NCBI GenBank assembly: GCA_963837005.1
Contig: CAWIMC010000004.1
Coordinates: 248,001 to 312,000 of the forward strand
Source: CALDTK01 sp963837005
GTDB taxonomy: Bacteria; Bacteroidota; Bacteroidia; Chitinophagales; Saprospiraceae
Length of the DNA: 64,000 bases
Direction of reading: 5' to 3'
The notes under the pieces were generated by a model. It searched no databases and was not told the DNA's origin. It worked only from the letters and a program-made list of their open reading frames with translations. Positions 56,461 to 64,000 of this stretch are shown one piece after another (the first letter of the stretch is position 1; the number at the start of each line of letters is the position of its first letter). A program made the translations under genes and the position numbers.

Positions 56461-57984
56461 TTACTCTAGCACGACGAGCAGCAGCTGGGACTGCCTACCG
56501 TCGACTGTATGTACGAGCACTCGGTAGGGACCAGGGTTGAGGCCAGCGGTCGAGACCTCCATCCATCCTTGGGCGCCATTCGCCTCTAGTGTGGCCGTGC
56601 GTACGGTGCGGCCAAGAACGTCGACTAAAGCTAGTTTCGCTCCCGTAAGAGATGAGATGGCGGCTATCCGCACCCGGCCAGCTGTGACTGGGTTTGGAAA
56701 AACGTGTAATCCCTCGACAGGAGCCACCCGCGAAAGGCCTGAGGTCCCGTCTCCCTCGACTACCAGGACGCGGTAGCCGGTGCAGTCGCCCGTTAAGCTC
56801 ACCAGGGCAGGGGTCCCTGCTGGGCGACCCTTAATCACGAGTGTGTCGAACAGAGTCGTCCCTGCGGCCACCGTCTTGCTGATGCTGCCGACTGGACCCG
56901 CCGCGCCTATTTCCACGACACTCAACCGGGGAGTCGACACTTGACCAGCCAGTTTATAGGAGGAATGCTGAACGTAAACGGTGTAGGTGCCGCTGGGCGG
57001 GGTAGTAAAGTTGTACACATCTGTCACGTCTACCCCGATGTAGGTCCGAAAGCCGAGGCGCCCCTCGACAGGCGTGTTGAGGGGGAGGGAATCTGCCTGC
57101 GCGGCGGTGTTGTTGGGTTCCCGGTCGGCGGCTTCTCTCGGGCGCTCGATCTCATAGTGGAAGGTGTAACCCATCCCAGGGCCGCCATCGATTTGGAAGT
57201 ACAGACTATCCGCCCCCTGGCAATCGGCGATCAGTGTATCTCGCAGCTTCATGCCCGCAGGCACTTGCGCTGTAGACCGTCCTTCGAAACCCACTGAACG
57301 CGGTTGGATAGCATTAAACGAGACCTGTGACGTGGCCACCGAAAGATCGTAAGCCGTGTACTCTATGTACCCCTTGACGGTCCCGTCCGACGGAAGCTTG
57401 GTGACGTACCAATCGACGTTATCCAAGGCCCGATAAGAGCGGTAACCGACGCGACCGGTGCGTAACTCCCCTTCCGCTATGGCGATAGCGGTACCCGTGG
57501 TGTTGTTTGGCTCGGGGTCGGCTGGCTCCCCGGGGGCGATCACATCAAAGGCGAAGGTGTAGTCGGCGCAGTAGGTAGAGCGCACCGCGAAATAGAGCGT
57601 GTCCGGCGCCTGTGAGTAGACAGTGATCTCGCCAGAGCCGCTGCCGAGTGCCTGAAGGGATACGTCGACACGTGATGTTTGTACGTTGGACTGCCAGAAG
57701 GAGGTGAAGATGATGTTGCCGCTGCTGGTAGGCTCTTTGCTCGTGGCGGTGTAGGACAGCTTGACACTCCCCTCGCTAGGCAGCAGGGTCTTGTAGTAGT
57801 CGAATTCGTCACGTGGAAAGTTTGGGTTGCCCGTCAAACAACCGATGGAGCCACTGCCGCCCGTGAGGGTGTAGGTGGCGCCGGCAAGGGTATCATCAGC
57901 CTCTTGGGCCATGACAGGCCCTGCGATGGCGAGCGCCACACAGGACAGCAAGTAGGTCAACGTAGGAGTAAGTCTGCGGAACAT
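56461..57984 (-). CDS. Type IX secretion-targeted surface protein
   Basis: 507 residues from ATG at 57984 (MFRRLTPTLTYLLSCVALAI, signal cleaved before QEADD). Three similar beta-sandwich repeats, each with a DxEPNNT-like linker (GEPADPEPNNTTGTAIAIAE, REAADREPNNTAAQADSLPL). The C-terminal 85 residues (VEGLHVFPNPVTAGRVRIAA, LALVDVLGRTVRTATLEANG, GLNPGPYRVLVHTVDG) form a type A sorting domain. The repeats resemble bacterial pre-peptidase C-terminal domains. Exported adhesin or matrix protein. A partial hairpin element (GTTTTGACGAA) lies upstream near 57990. Confidence 0.75.
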   Translation of the reverse strand: MFRRLTPTLTYLLSCVALAIAGPVMAQEADDTLAGATYTLTGGSGSIGCLTGNPNFPRDEFDYYKTLLPSEGSVKLSYTATSKEPTSSGNIIFTSFWQSNVQTSRVDVSLQALGSGSGEITVYSQAPDTLYFAVRSTYCADYTFAFDVIAPGEPADPEPNNTTGTAIAIAEGELRTGRVGYRSYRALDNVDWYVTKLPSDGTVKGYIEYTAYDLSVATSQVSFNAIQPRSVGFEGRSTAQVPAGMKLRDTLIADCQGADSLYFQIDGGPGMGYTFHYEIERPREAADREPNNTAAQADSLPLNTPVEGRLGFRTYIGVDVTDVYNFTTPPSGTYTVYVQHSSYKLAGQVSTPRLSVVEIGAAGPVGSISKTVAAGTTLFDTLVIKGRPAGTPALVSLTGDCTGYRVLVVEGDGTSGLSRVAPVEGLHVFPNPVTAGRVRIAAISSLTGAKLALVDVLGRTVRTATLEANGAQGWMEVSTAGLNPGPYRVLVHTVDGRQSQLLLVVLE

Positions 57985-58071
57985 CAGTTTAGGTTTTGAC
58001 GAAGACCAGCCTCCGTCGAGCTTACATCGAACCGCGAAGCTAGAGGTGAACAGCCCCGCCACTTGGCTGTG

Positions 58072-58078
58072 TACTTTG
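58072..58078 (+). promoter_or_regulatory. -7 box TACTTTG, 7 nt before DMT start
   Basis: TACTTTG then CCGCCCG then TTG at 58086, one base shorter than TAnnTTTG. Confidence 0.3.
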
Positions 58079-58085
58079 CCGCCCG

Positions 58086-59003
58086 TTGACCGTTCTCCCT
58101 ACGCGCACCCAAGCCTGGCTCACGCTCGTGGCCCTGGCCCTGGTCTGGGGCAGCAGCTACATCCTCATCAAAAAGAGCCTCGTCGGCTTCGAAGCCTGGC
58201 AGGTGGGCTGCCTCCGGATCACGTTGGCGGCCTTTGCCTTTTTGCCGCTGGCCATCCGCTACTGTAGAGGCCTTTCGGCAAAACGGTGGGCGACGCTGGC
58301 GACCGTTGGGCTTTTCGGCACGGGCTTGCCGTCTTTCTTGTTCCCGCTGGCGCAGCGCGAACTGAGCAGCAGCCTGGCCGCAGGTCTGTCGTCGTTGACG
58401 CCGCTGATGACGCTTTTGGTGGCCACGCTCGTGTTCGGAAATCGGCTAGGGTGGTGGCGAGTAGTGGGAGTATTTGTTGGACTGGCCGGAGCACTTGTGC
58501 TGGTGGCTGGTCGCTTCGGCGTGCCGGGGGTAGGGGAGGCCTGGCCGATACTTGCGATCCTGTTGGCCACCGGGGCCACCCTATGCTACGCCATCAGCAG
58601 CAATCTCGTCAAACGCTACCTCTCCGACGTGAACGCCCTCCAGGTGAGCGCTGGGGCGATGGTGCCCCTCGGGGTGGTGGGCATACTCGGGCTTGTGGTG
58701 GGCGGCGGTCTACCGCTGCCGGGCAAAACACTGGTCGGTCCCGAAGGACTACCGCTTACGGCTACGGACCTGTACTTCGCCTACGGATCGGTAAGCTTTT
58801 TGGCGCTCGTCGGCACGGCCTTGGCAAGTTGGCTCTTCTTTCGACTGATCCAATTGACCGATCCGGTTTTCGCGAGTACTGTGAGTTATCTCGTGCCTAT
58901 CGTGGCTTTCGGATGGGGGATCGCCGACGGGGAGGCAATCACGTTCGTAATTGCTGCGGGACTGGCCTTGGTGCTTCTTGGCGTATCCTTGAGCAAGCGA
59001 TAG
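58086..59003 (+). CDS. EamA/DMT-family transporter
   Basis: 305 residues from TTG at 58086. Ten hydrophobic helices in two EamA halves: LTLVALALVWGSSYILIKKS, GVFVGLAGALVLVAGRFG, then FAYGSVSFLALVGTALASWL and DPVFASTVSYLVPIVAFGWG. Exports or imports small metabolites (amino acids, nucleotides). First of three closely spaced genes. Antisense hairpin element at 58270-58284 lies over SAKRW. Confidence 0.88.
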   Translation: MTVLPTRTQAWLTLVALALVWGSSYILIKKSLVGFEAWQVGCLRITLAAFAFLPLAIRYCRGLSAKRWATLATVGLFGTGLPSFLFPLAQRELSSSLAAGLSSLTPLMTLLVATLVFGNRLGWWRVVGVFVGLAGALVLVAGRFGVPGVGEAWPILAILLATGATLCYAISSNLVKRYLSDVNALQVSAGAMVPLGVVGILGLVVGGGLPLPGKTLVGPEGLPLTATDLYFAYGSVSFLALVGTALASWLFFRLIQLTDPVFASTVSYLVPIVAFGWGIADGEAITFVIAAGLALVLLGVSLSKR

Positions 59004-59008
59004 ATCGT

Positions 59009-59377
59009 ATGGCTGCGCACCTCCGGGACTACTTCATGCTCACTGCCCTTGCTGCGCTGCTGATCCACGAGGCGGATGCGGTCCGCTGTAAGGAGTGGCG
59101 GATGTTGCCCGGCTTGGATTCATTGAGTGATCGATTCGGGCGGCTCGCCTTCCAGTACCTACACTTTCCACTTTACCTTGCGTTGCTTTACTATGCTCTA
59201 CTCGCCCCGTCTGCCGGTTTCGACATTGGCTTTGGGGTCTTTGGGATGCTTCACCTGGTGGCCCACCTCTTCTTCCTCCGCCACCCGGCCAATAGATTTC
59301 TCGAAGTGCAGAGCTGGTTGTGGATTGTCGCTTTCGCGGGGAGTGGAGCAGCGTTAATCAGTTTGCGGCTATGGTAA
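59009..59377 (+). CDS. DUF6713-like membrane protein
   Basis: 122 residues from ATG at 59009, 5 bp after the DMT stop. DYFMLTALAALLIHEADAVR and EWRMLPGLDSLSDRFGRLAF are the conserved N-terminus; then helices LALLYYALLAPSAGF, GVFGMLHLVAHLFF and SWLWIVAFAGSGAALISL. Its stop (59375-59377) overlaps the start of the next gene. Unknown function. Confidence 0.7.
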   Translation: MAAHLRDYFMLTALAALLIHEADAVRCKEWRMLPGLDSLSDRFGRLAFQYLHFPLYLALLYYALLAPSAGFDIGFGVFGMLHLVAHLFFLRHPANRFLEVQSWLWIVAFAGSGAALISLRLW

Positions 59378-59748
59378 GGGCGGTACTGCCGAGCCTGTAC
59401 GTTAGAGATGTCCCCGGGCGAGGCCGCGGGGTGTTTTGCGGACACGCCATTCCTGCCGACACCTTGATCGAAGTCTGCCCAGTCATCGTTTTGCCGAAAG
59501 GCGATCTGCCACACGTCCACGCTAGCCACCTGCACGATTACTACTTTCTCTGGGAGACCGACGGCGAGACGGCCATAGCGCTCGGCTACGGGAGCCTCTA
59601 CAACCACGCCGAGCCTAACAATGCGGACTACGAGATGCACTTCGACGAGCGCACGCTCCACATCGTTTCGACGAAAGACATCGCGGCCGACGAAGAGATC
59701 TGCATCGATTACACGGACGGGGTAGACCGGAGTACGCTGTGGTTTTAG
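59371..59748 (+). CDS. SET-domain methyltransferase-like protein
   Basis: 125 residues from ATG at 59371 overlapping the previous gene. Compact SET core: VRDVPGRGRGVFCGHAIPAD, YGSLYNHAEPNNADYEMHFD (SAM/substrate NH motif), LHIVSTKDIAADEEICIDYT (post-SET-like GEEIxxxY with Asp). Found in many bacteria; the substrate is probably a protein lysine, unproven. The third gene of the DMT-DUF6713-SET set. Hairpin element in sense at 59488-59502 codes VLPKGDL. Confidence 0.85.
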   Translation: MVRAVLPSLYVRDVPGRGRGVFCGHAIPADTLIEVCPVIVLPKGDLPHVHASHLHDYYFLWETDGETAIALGYGSLYNHAEPNNADYEMHFDERTLHIVSTKDIAADEEICIDYTDGVDRSTLWF

Positions 59749-60275
59749 AGGCTATCCCCACCTTCTGCGTACCAGCCCGCGTACATCGGGTAAGCATCTG
59801 CGATGCGAGATACTTCCTGCGCAAAGGCGTCTGGAGTCAATCGCTTAATGGCCTTCGCCGGTATGCCCGCGTAGATCCACCCGCTCTCGCAGCGCATGCC
59901 TTGCGTCACGACTGCTCCTGCGGCAATGAGGACGCCCGACTCGACATGAGCGCCATCCATGACGATGGCCCCCATGCCGATGAGCACATCCTCCTCGATG
60001 GTGCACCCATGGACGATGGCGCGGTGGCCGATGCTCACCCGACTGCCGATGGTCAACGCATACTTTCGGTAGGTACAATGCAAGCAAGCGCCGTCCTGCA
60101 CGTTCACTTTATCACCGAGTCGAATCGTGTTGACATCTCCGCGAACCACGGAGTGAAACCAGAACGTACAATCGGTGCCGGCCACGACGTCTCCGGTGAG
60201 CACGGCCGTCGGCATGACGCGGCTGCGCCCGCCTAGTTGTGGGGTCTTGCCGTGAACGGTGAGGAGGTACGACAT
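59745..60275 (-). CDS. Gamma carbonic anhydrase-like hexapeptide-repeat protein
   Basis: 176 residues. Left-handed beta helix of hexapeptide repeats with zinc-site residues: GTDCTFWFHSVVRGDVNTIR, IGHRAIVHGCTIEEDVLIGM (the HRAIVHG His), GAIVMDGAHVESGVLIAAGA. Closest to YrdA/PaaY-type members; hydrates CO2 or is a related acyltransferase relic. Overlaps the SET gene convergently by 4 bp. Confidence 0.88.
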   Translation of the reverse strand: MSYLLTVHGKTPQLGGRSRVMPTAVLTGDVVAGTDCTFWFHSVVRGDVNTIRLGDKVNVQDGACLHCTYRKYALTIGSRVSIGHRAIVHGCTIEEDVLIGMGAIVMDGAHVESGVLIAAGAVVTQGMRCESGWIYAGIPAKAIKRLTPDAFAQEVSRIADAYPMYAGWYAEGGDSL

Positions 60276-60411
60276 AACGTTAAAAATTGCTTTTACCGAC
60301 GAAGGTGCCCGTCAGTTGCCCAACCAACCGCCGCACACCGTCTGACGTTGTGCTCGGCAGAACTTCTAGCGCCGACTGCTGCGTACGCCTACTACCTTGA
60401 CTGAACCCTAT

Positions 60412-63400
60412 ATGCACATTGTGCTCCGCTGGACGCTCCTGGCGACCGCCATTTCTTGCGTCACCGCCTGCGCTCGGTACAAACCGATGTACGACCAGGA
60501 CAAGCTCCAGCCAGGGAGGGCTGCACCCTTACCCGCCGAAAAGCCTGCTTACTCCGTCTACTTCACAGGAAGTGCCGGCGGGGCCGAGGTGCTCAGCGAA
60601 GAGCCCGCACTGCAGCTCGCAGGCTCGGTTTTGGCGAAAGCCGACACCAACAGCGCCTTCTTGTTTTTGGGTGACAACCTCAATCGCGGAATGCCTAAAA
60701 AGGACGCCGGCGAAAAGCGCGCGAAGGCAGAACGGCAACTCGACCTCCAGCTCGACCTCGTGGACGGATACAAGGGCACGCCCGTCTGGTTGCACGGCGA
60801 CCGTGACTGGGCAACCTACGGGATGGACGGCGTCGAGCGCCAGGAGGACTACCTCGAGAAGCCTTTCGACGACAACGTCATGCTCCCTAAAAACGGCTGC
60901 GGCGACCCAGAACTCCTCGAGCTCACTCCCGACGTGTCGGTGCTTATCATCAACAGCCAGTGGTTCACCTCGGACTGGACTAAGTTCCGTGAACTCAACG
61001 AAGGCTGCGATGCGCAGTCGCGCAAGTATTTCCGGTGGCAACTCAGCAACATCGTTAAGGACGTCGCTTTCGACCACGTGATCGTCGCGACGCATCACCC
61101 AATCATCACGCGCGGCCCCCGGGGTGGGGAGCACGGTTTCGTGGGCTTCTTTCGCGACGGTTTCGGCGGACCGATCTCGAATTTCTGGCGCAGCAAAATT
61201 GGCACCGCGCAGGACCTGTACGCCCCGCGGATGTTGGAGCTTCGCAACTTGCTGGAGAATGTCTTCGACGAGCACACGACCGTCACTTTCGTATCGGGCC
61301 ATGAGCACCTGCTGCAAGCTGGAACGTACGAAGGGCACCCGGTCATTGGGAGTGGCACGGCGCATCACCGCGCACCGGGCAAGGTGGGGCAGGGAACCGA
61401 GTTTACCGCTGGCGTGCCGGGATTAGCAGCCGTTCACTACTACGACAATGGCGAGGCCTGGGTGGAGATCACGCAGGCCGACGGGTCGCCTTCCGGCAAA
61501 ACGCTGTACACCAAGAAACTGTACCGCCGCTACGAGGAGGAATACAAGGGAGACTTCGCCGTTTACGAGTCGTCCTTAGACTCCTTCGCCTACGCGCCCT
61601 TTGAAGGGTACCGTGAGTTTGGGAAGATGTACAAGTGGGCTTTCGGGGAAAACAATAAGGAACTCTTTACGACGAAGTACACGTACCCCATCCTACGCCT
61701 CGACGAGCACCTCGGTGGCTTAAAGATTAGCCAACGGGGCGGTGGCGGACAGACCAACAGCCTTCGCTTAGTAGATTCGCTCGGACGCGACTATGCCCTG
61801 CGCAGTGTGCGCAAAGACCCGGAGCGCCTCCTGCCTGCTTCTTTCCGAGTGGGTCCATTGATCACGCTAACGCAGGACGTCTTCTTTACGGCCAACCCGT
61901 TCGGGGCGATCACCGCCGCGGCCATCGCGGAGGGGATCGACTTCCCGCACGCTAACCCGCGGATGTACTACCTGCCCGCGCAGCCCTCGCTCGGTGAGCT
62001 CAATGCCGCGTTTGCCAACGACCTGTACATACTCGAAGAGCGGCCCGTGGACGAGTGGATCGGCCCGGACGGTCCATTCGGTGAGCCCCGTAAAATCGAC
62101 GGACGCGACGACGTGCAGTCGAAGATCCGCGAGGGCTACAAAGACCGAATCGATCAGGAGCAACTGGTGCGCGGGCGTCTGCTCGACGTGCTGCTCGGTG
62201 ACTTCGACCGCCACGATGACCAGTGGCGCTACGCGGAGTACAAAGACACGGTCACGGGTGTAAGCAGTTGGCGCGTGATCCCGCGCGACCGCGACCAGGC
62301 CATCCTCAACATCGACGGGAAATTGCTGCGGCTCGCGGGCGTAACCCTGCCGGCCGTGCGCGAGGTGCAAGACTTCGGACCCCGGCAAAAGTATCCTGGC
62401 GACTTTACGTTTCAGGCGCGGTTTCTCGACCGGCGTTTCCTCAACGAGCTAACCCGCGAACAGTGGTTGGCCGCAGCGCAGGAACTCAAAGCCGCGCTTA
62501 CGGATGCGGAGATCGAACGCGCCTTCGACGAATGGCCGGGACCGGTGCGGGCGAAGTACAAGGCCGAGTACGTGGCTGCCTTTAAGCAGCGCCGGGATGA
62601 ACTGCCTCGCTACGCTACCGAGATCTATGAGTTTCATGCGGAGCACGTCTATGTCATCGGCTCGGACGCCAAGGACCGTTTTGAGGTAACTCGAAACCCG
62701 AACGGCAGCGTGCAGGTGGACGTCTGGCAGATGAAGAAGGGCGAGAAGGTCTACCGTACCTACAGTCGTCTGCTCAATCCCGACGAAACGGACGACGTGC
62801 AGCTCTTCGGACTCCGCGACGAGGATGAGTTCGTGGTTACAGGGGAGTCCAAGGGCCGTAGCATCAAAGTCCGTATCGTGCCCGGCCCTGAGGACGACGA
62901 AATCATCACCGACGACAAAACTCGCGCACTCCGCAAGCGGACCCGCGTATACGCCTGGCCTGGGGAGGATGAGTTCGACATCAACTCCGGAACCGAGGTG
63001 CACTCGACGCGCAACCAGGCCTTCAACAACTACGACTACCGCGACGTCGACTATGACTACGGACTCCTGCTGCCGGCTATAGGATTTAACCCAGACGACG
63101 GCCTCAAGCTGGGCCTTAACTACCAGCACCACCATTACACCTTCCACCGGCACTTCGTCCAGACCGTCAACGCCACCTTCGCTACGGCGAGCCTCGGAGC
63201 ACGATTCGACTACGGTCTACGCGTGGAAAACGTGGCTCCGAACATGGATGTCGGTCTTGCGCTCGCGTACCAAACGCCGAGTTTTGCGATCAACTATTTT
63301 GGGCTCGGCAACGAAACGGTGCAGCCACTCTCCGGCGATAACTCACAATTCCGGGTGCGCCAGGAGCTCATCGGGTTCTACCCCAACATCGTGCTGAAGC

Positions 63401-64000
63401 ACAAGAAGCACACGGGCGGCTTTACGTTCTCCCTGCTCGGGGAAAGCATAAAGCTCGAGCGCGACCTCGACCGCATCCTCGGGCGGGAGCGCTCGTCGGA
63501 GGGCGACATTGAGATCTTCGAGCGTCACAACTACGCAGGTGCTGCTGTGGGCTATGACTTCCTCAACGTCGACAAGGCTTCTTTCCCGCGGGACGGTCTT
63601 GCCGTCGACTGGCAAGTCACCTACCGGCGGAGGTTCACCCCTGTTGAGGCTAACAATGTGATCGCCAGCGGCAGCGTGGCCATCTACCAGCACCTCTGGA
63701 AGGAAGCCATGTTCGGCCTACGCCTCGGCGGCGGCACGACGCAGGGCGACTACTACTTTTACCAAGGCCAGCTACTCGGGCGGAGCAATCTCCGCGGCTA
63801 CCGTCGGGAGCGCTTCATCGGGGACAACATGGCCTTCGTGAACGTGGACTACCGTCAGATGATCGGGAAGGTGTTCCACAGTCGCTTCGGGGCGTACCTC
63901 TCGTACGACCTGGGCCGCGTGTGGAACGACGAGTTCCAAAGCGACAAGTGGCACTACAACTACGGTGGTGGCGTCATCCTGCGCCCACTGGGCCTCGCGG
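60412..64000 (+). CDS. Metallophosphatase-like/outer-membrane beta-barrel fusion, open at the window end
   Basis: At least 1196 residues. Lipoprotein signal with Cys in ISCVTAC. Residues 35-400 are a calcineurin-like phosphatase fold: LFLGDN retains the metal Asp, VATHHPI and VSGHEHLL retain the His ligands. The first D-x-H/GDxG motif reads TGSAGG (Asp lost), and the GNHD motif reads HGDRDW (Asn and His changed), so activity is doubtful. Residues 500-900 hold an uncharacterised region. From about 900 on it is a D15/Omp85-like barrel (GQLLGRSNLRGYRRERFIGD, FVNVDYRQMIG). Two hairpin elements near the N-terminal part. Confidence 0.75.
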   Translation, partial: MHIVLRWTLLATAISCVTACARYKPMYDQDKLQPGRAAPLPAEKPAYSVYFTGSAGGAEVLSEEPALQLAGSVLAKADTNSAFLFLGDNLNRGMPKKDAGEKRAKAERQLDLQLDLVDGYKGTPVWLHGDRDWATYGMDGVERQEDYLEKPFDDNVMLPKNGCGDPELLELTPDVSVLIINSQWFTSDWTKFRELNEGCDAQSRKYFRWQLSNIVKDVAFDHVIVATHHPIITRGPRGGEHGFVGFFRDGFGGPISNFWRSKIGTAQDLYAPRMLELRNLLENVFDEHTTVTFVSGHEHLLQAGTYEGHPVIGSGTAHHRAPGKVGQGTEFTAGVPGLAAVHYYDNGEAWVEITQADGSPSGKTLYTKKLYRRYEEEYKGDFAVYESSLDSFAYAPFEGYREFGKMYKWAFGENNKELFTTKYTYPILRLDEHLGGLKISQRGGGGQTNSLRLVDSLGRDYALRSVRKDPERLLPASFRVGPLITLTQDVFFTANPFGAITAAAIAEGIDFPHANPRMYYLPAQPSLGELNAAFANDLYILEERPVDEWIGPDGPFGEPRKIDGRDDVQSKIREGYKDRIDQEQLVRGRLLDVLLGDFDRHDDQWRYAEYKDTVTGVSSWRVIPRDRDQAILNIDGKLLRLAGVTLPAVREVQDFGPRQKYPGDFTFQARFLDRRFLNELTREQWLAAAQELKAALTDAEIERAFDEWPGPVRAKYKAEYVAAFKQRRDELPRYATEIYEFHAEHVYVIGSDAKDRFEVTRNPNGSVQVDVWQMKKGEKVYRTYSRLLNPDETDDVQLFGLRDEDEFVVTGESKGRSIKVRIVPGPEDDEIITDDKTRALRKRTRVYAWPGEDEFDINSGTEVHSTRNQAFNNYDYRDVDYDYGLLLPAIGFNPDDGLKLGLNYQHHHYTFHRHFVQTVNATFATASLGARFDYGLRVENVAPNMDVGLALAYQTPSFAINYFGLGNETVQPLSGDNSQFRVRQELIGFYPNIVLKHKKHTGGFTFSLLGESIKLERDLDRILGRERSSEGDIEIFERHNYAGAAVGYDFLNVDKASFPRDGLAVDWQVTYRRRFTPVEANNVIASGSVAIYQHLWKEAMFGLRLGGGTTQGDYYFYQGQLLGRSNLRGYRRERFIGDNMAFVNVDYRQMIGKVFHSRFGAYLSYDLGRVWNDEFQSDKWHYNYGGGVILRPLGLA

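Overview
The window looks like a GC-rich chromosome segment of a member of the Bacteroidota, possibly a Saprospiria/Lewinella-like organism. The genus is a guess. The phylum call rests on a C-terminal type IX secretion sorting domain (56461-57984), a gliding-motility-type C-terminal domain (48794-49423), a 7TMR-DISM sensor kinase with a LytTR regulator, a PaiB-type FMN protein, several families found mainly in Bacteroidota, and -7 promoter boxes of the TAnnTTTG type.

Layout. 1-1200: tail of an IS5-like transposase abutting a secreted protein. 1.2-6.8 kb: purC-nth, a TamA/BamA-like lipoprotein, a TrmH-type rRNA methyltransferase and gluconate dehydrogenase subunit 3. 6.85-10.36 kb: a foreign mosaic (structured non-coding DNA, a broken ORF6N gene with palindromes, a tyrosine recombinase tail, two RHS core fragments, an RHS toxin tip with a metzincin-like motif and its likely immunity gene). 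It lies between subunit 3 and the GMC oxidoreductase that normally accompanies it. 10.35-19.5 kb: GMC oxidoreductase, TlpA-like thioredoxin, purL, NYN protein, PaiB-like protein, MATE pump. 19.5-31.8 kb: glycan flippase and glycosyltransferase, metG, lnt, mazG, bifunctional nuclease, threonine aldolase. 31.8-42.1 kb: trehalase, App1-type phosphatase, NrtR-like regulator, lepA, Gfo/Idh oxidoreductase, a DUF433/DUF5615 toxin-antitoxin pair, PepO-like M13 peptidase. 42.1-53 kb: LytS/LytT-like pair, XerC/D-like recombinase, PBP4, prs, S41 peptidase. 53-64 kb: mscL, nfeD-flotillin, a sorted surface protein, a DMT transporter, SET-domain protein, gamma carbonic anhydrase, and a very large degenerate metallophosphatase/beta-barrel fusion running off the end.

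The most striking signal is a short interspersed element, consensus 5'-GTTTT + 2-3 bp stem + GNRA-like tetraloop + stem-3' (e.g. GTTTTGGCGAAAGCC, GTTTTGCCGAAAGGC, GTTTTGACGAAAGTC). I count 52 copies, 26 on each strand, almost all inside genes and in both orientations relative to transcription. The stem bases change in a compensatory way, so the hairpin rather than the exact sequence appears to be conserved. The copies are missing from the foreign mosaic and from the IS end. Density and genomic behaviour resemble DNA uptake sequences, but the built-in mini-hairpin is not part of any uptake signal I know.

Many genes (trmH, purL at four sites, NYN at two, pepO, flotillin, RHS tip) carry single-base frameshifts. 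Their number and the conserved reading on both sides point to sequencing or assembly indels more than to decay, except in the RHS/ORF6N mosaic, where real decay is likely.
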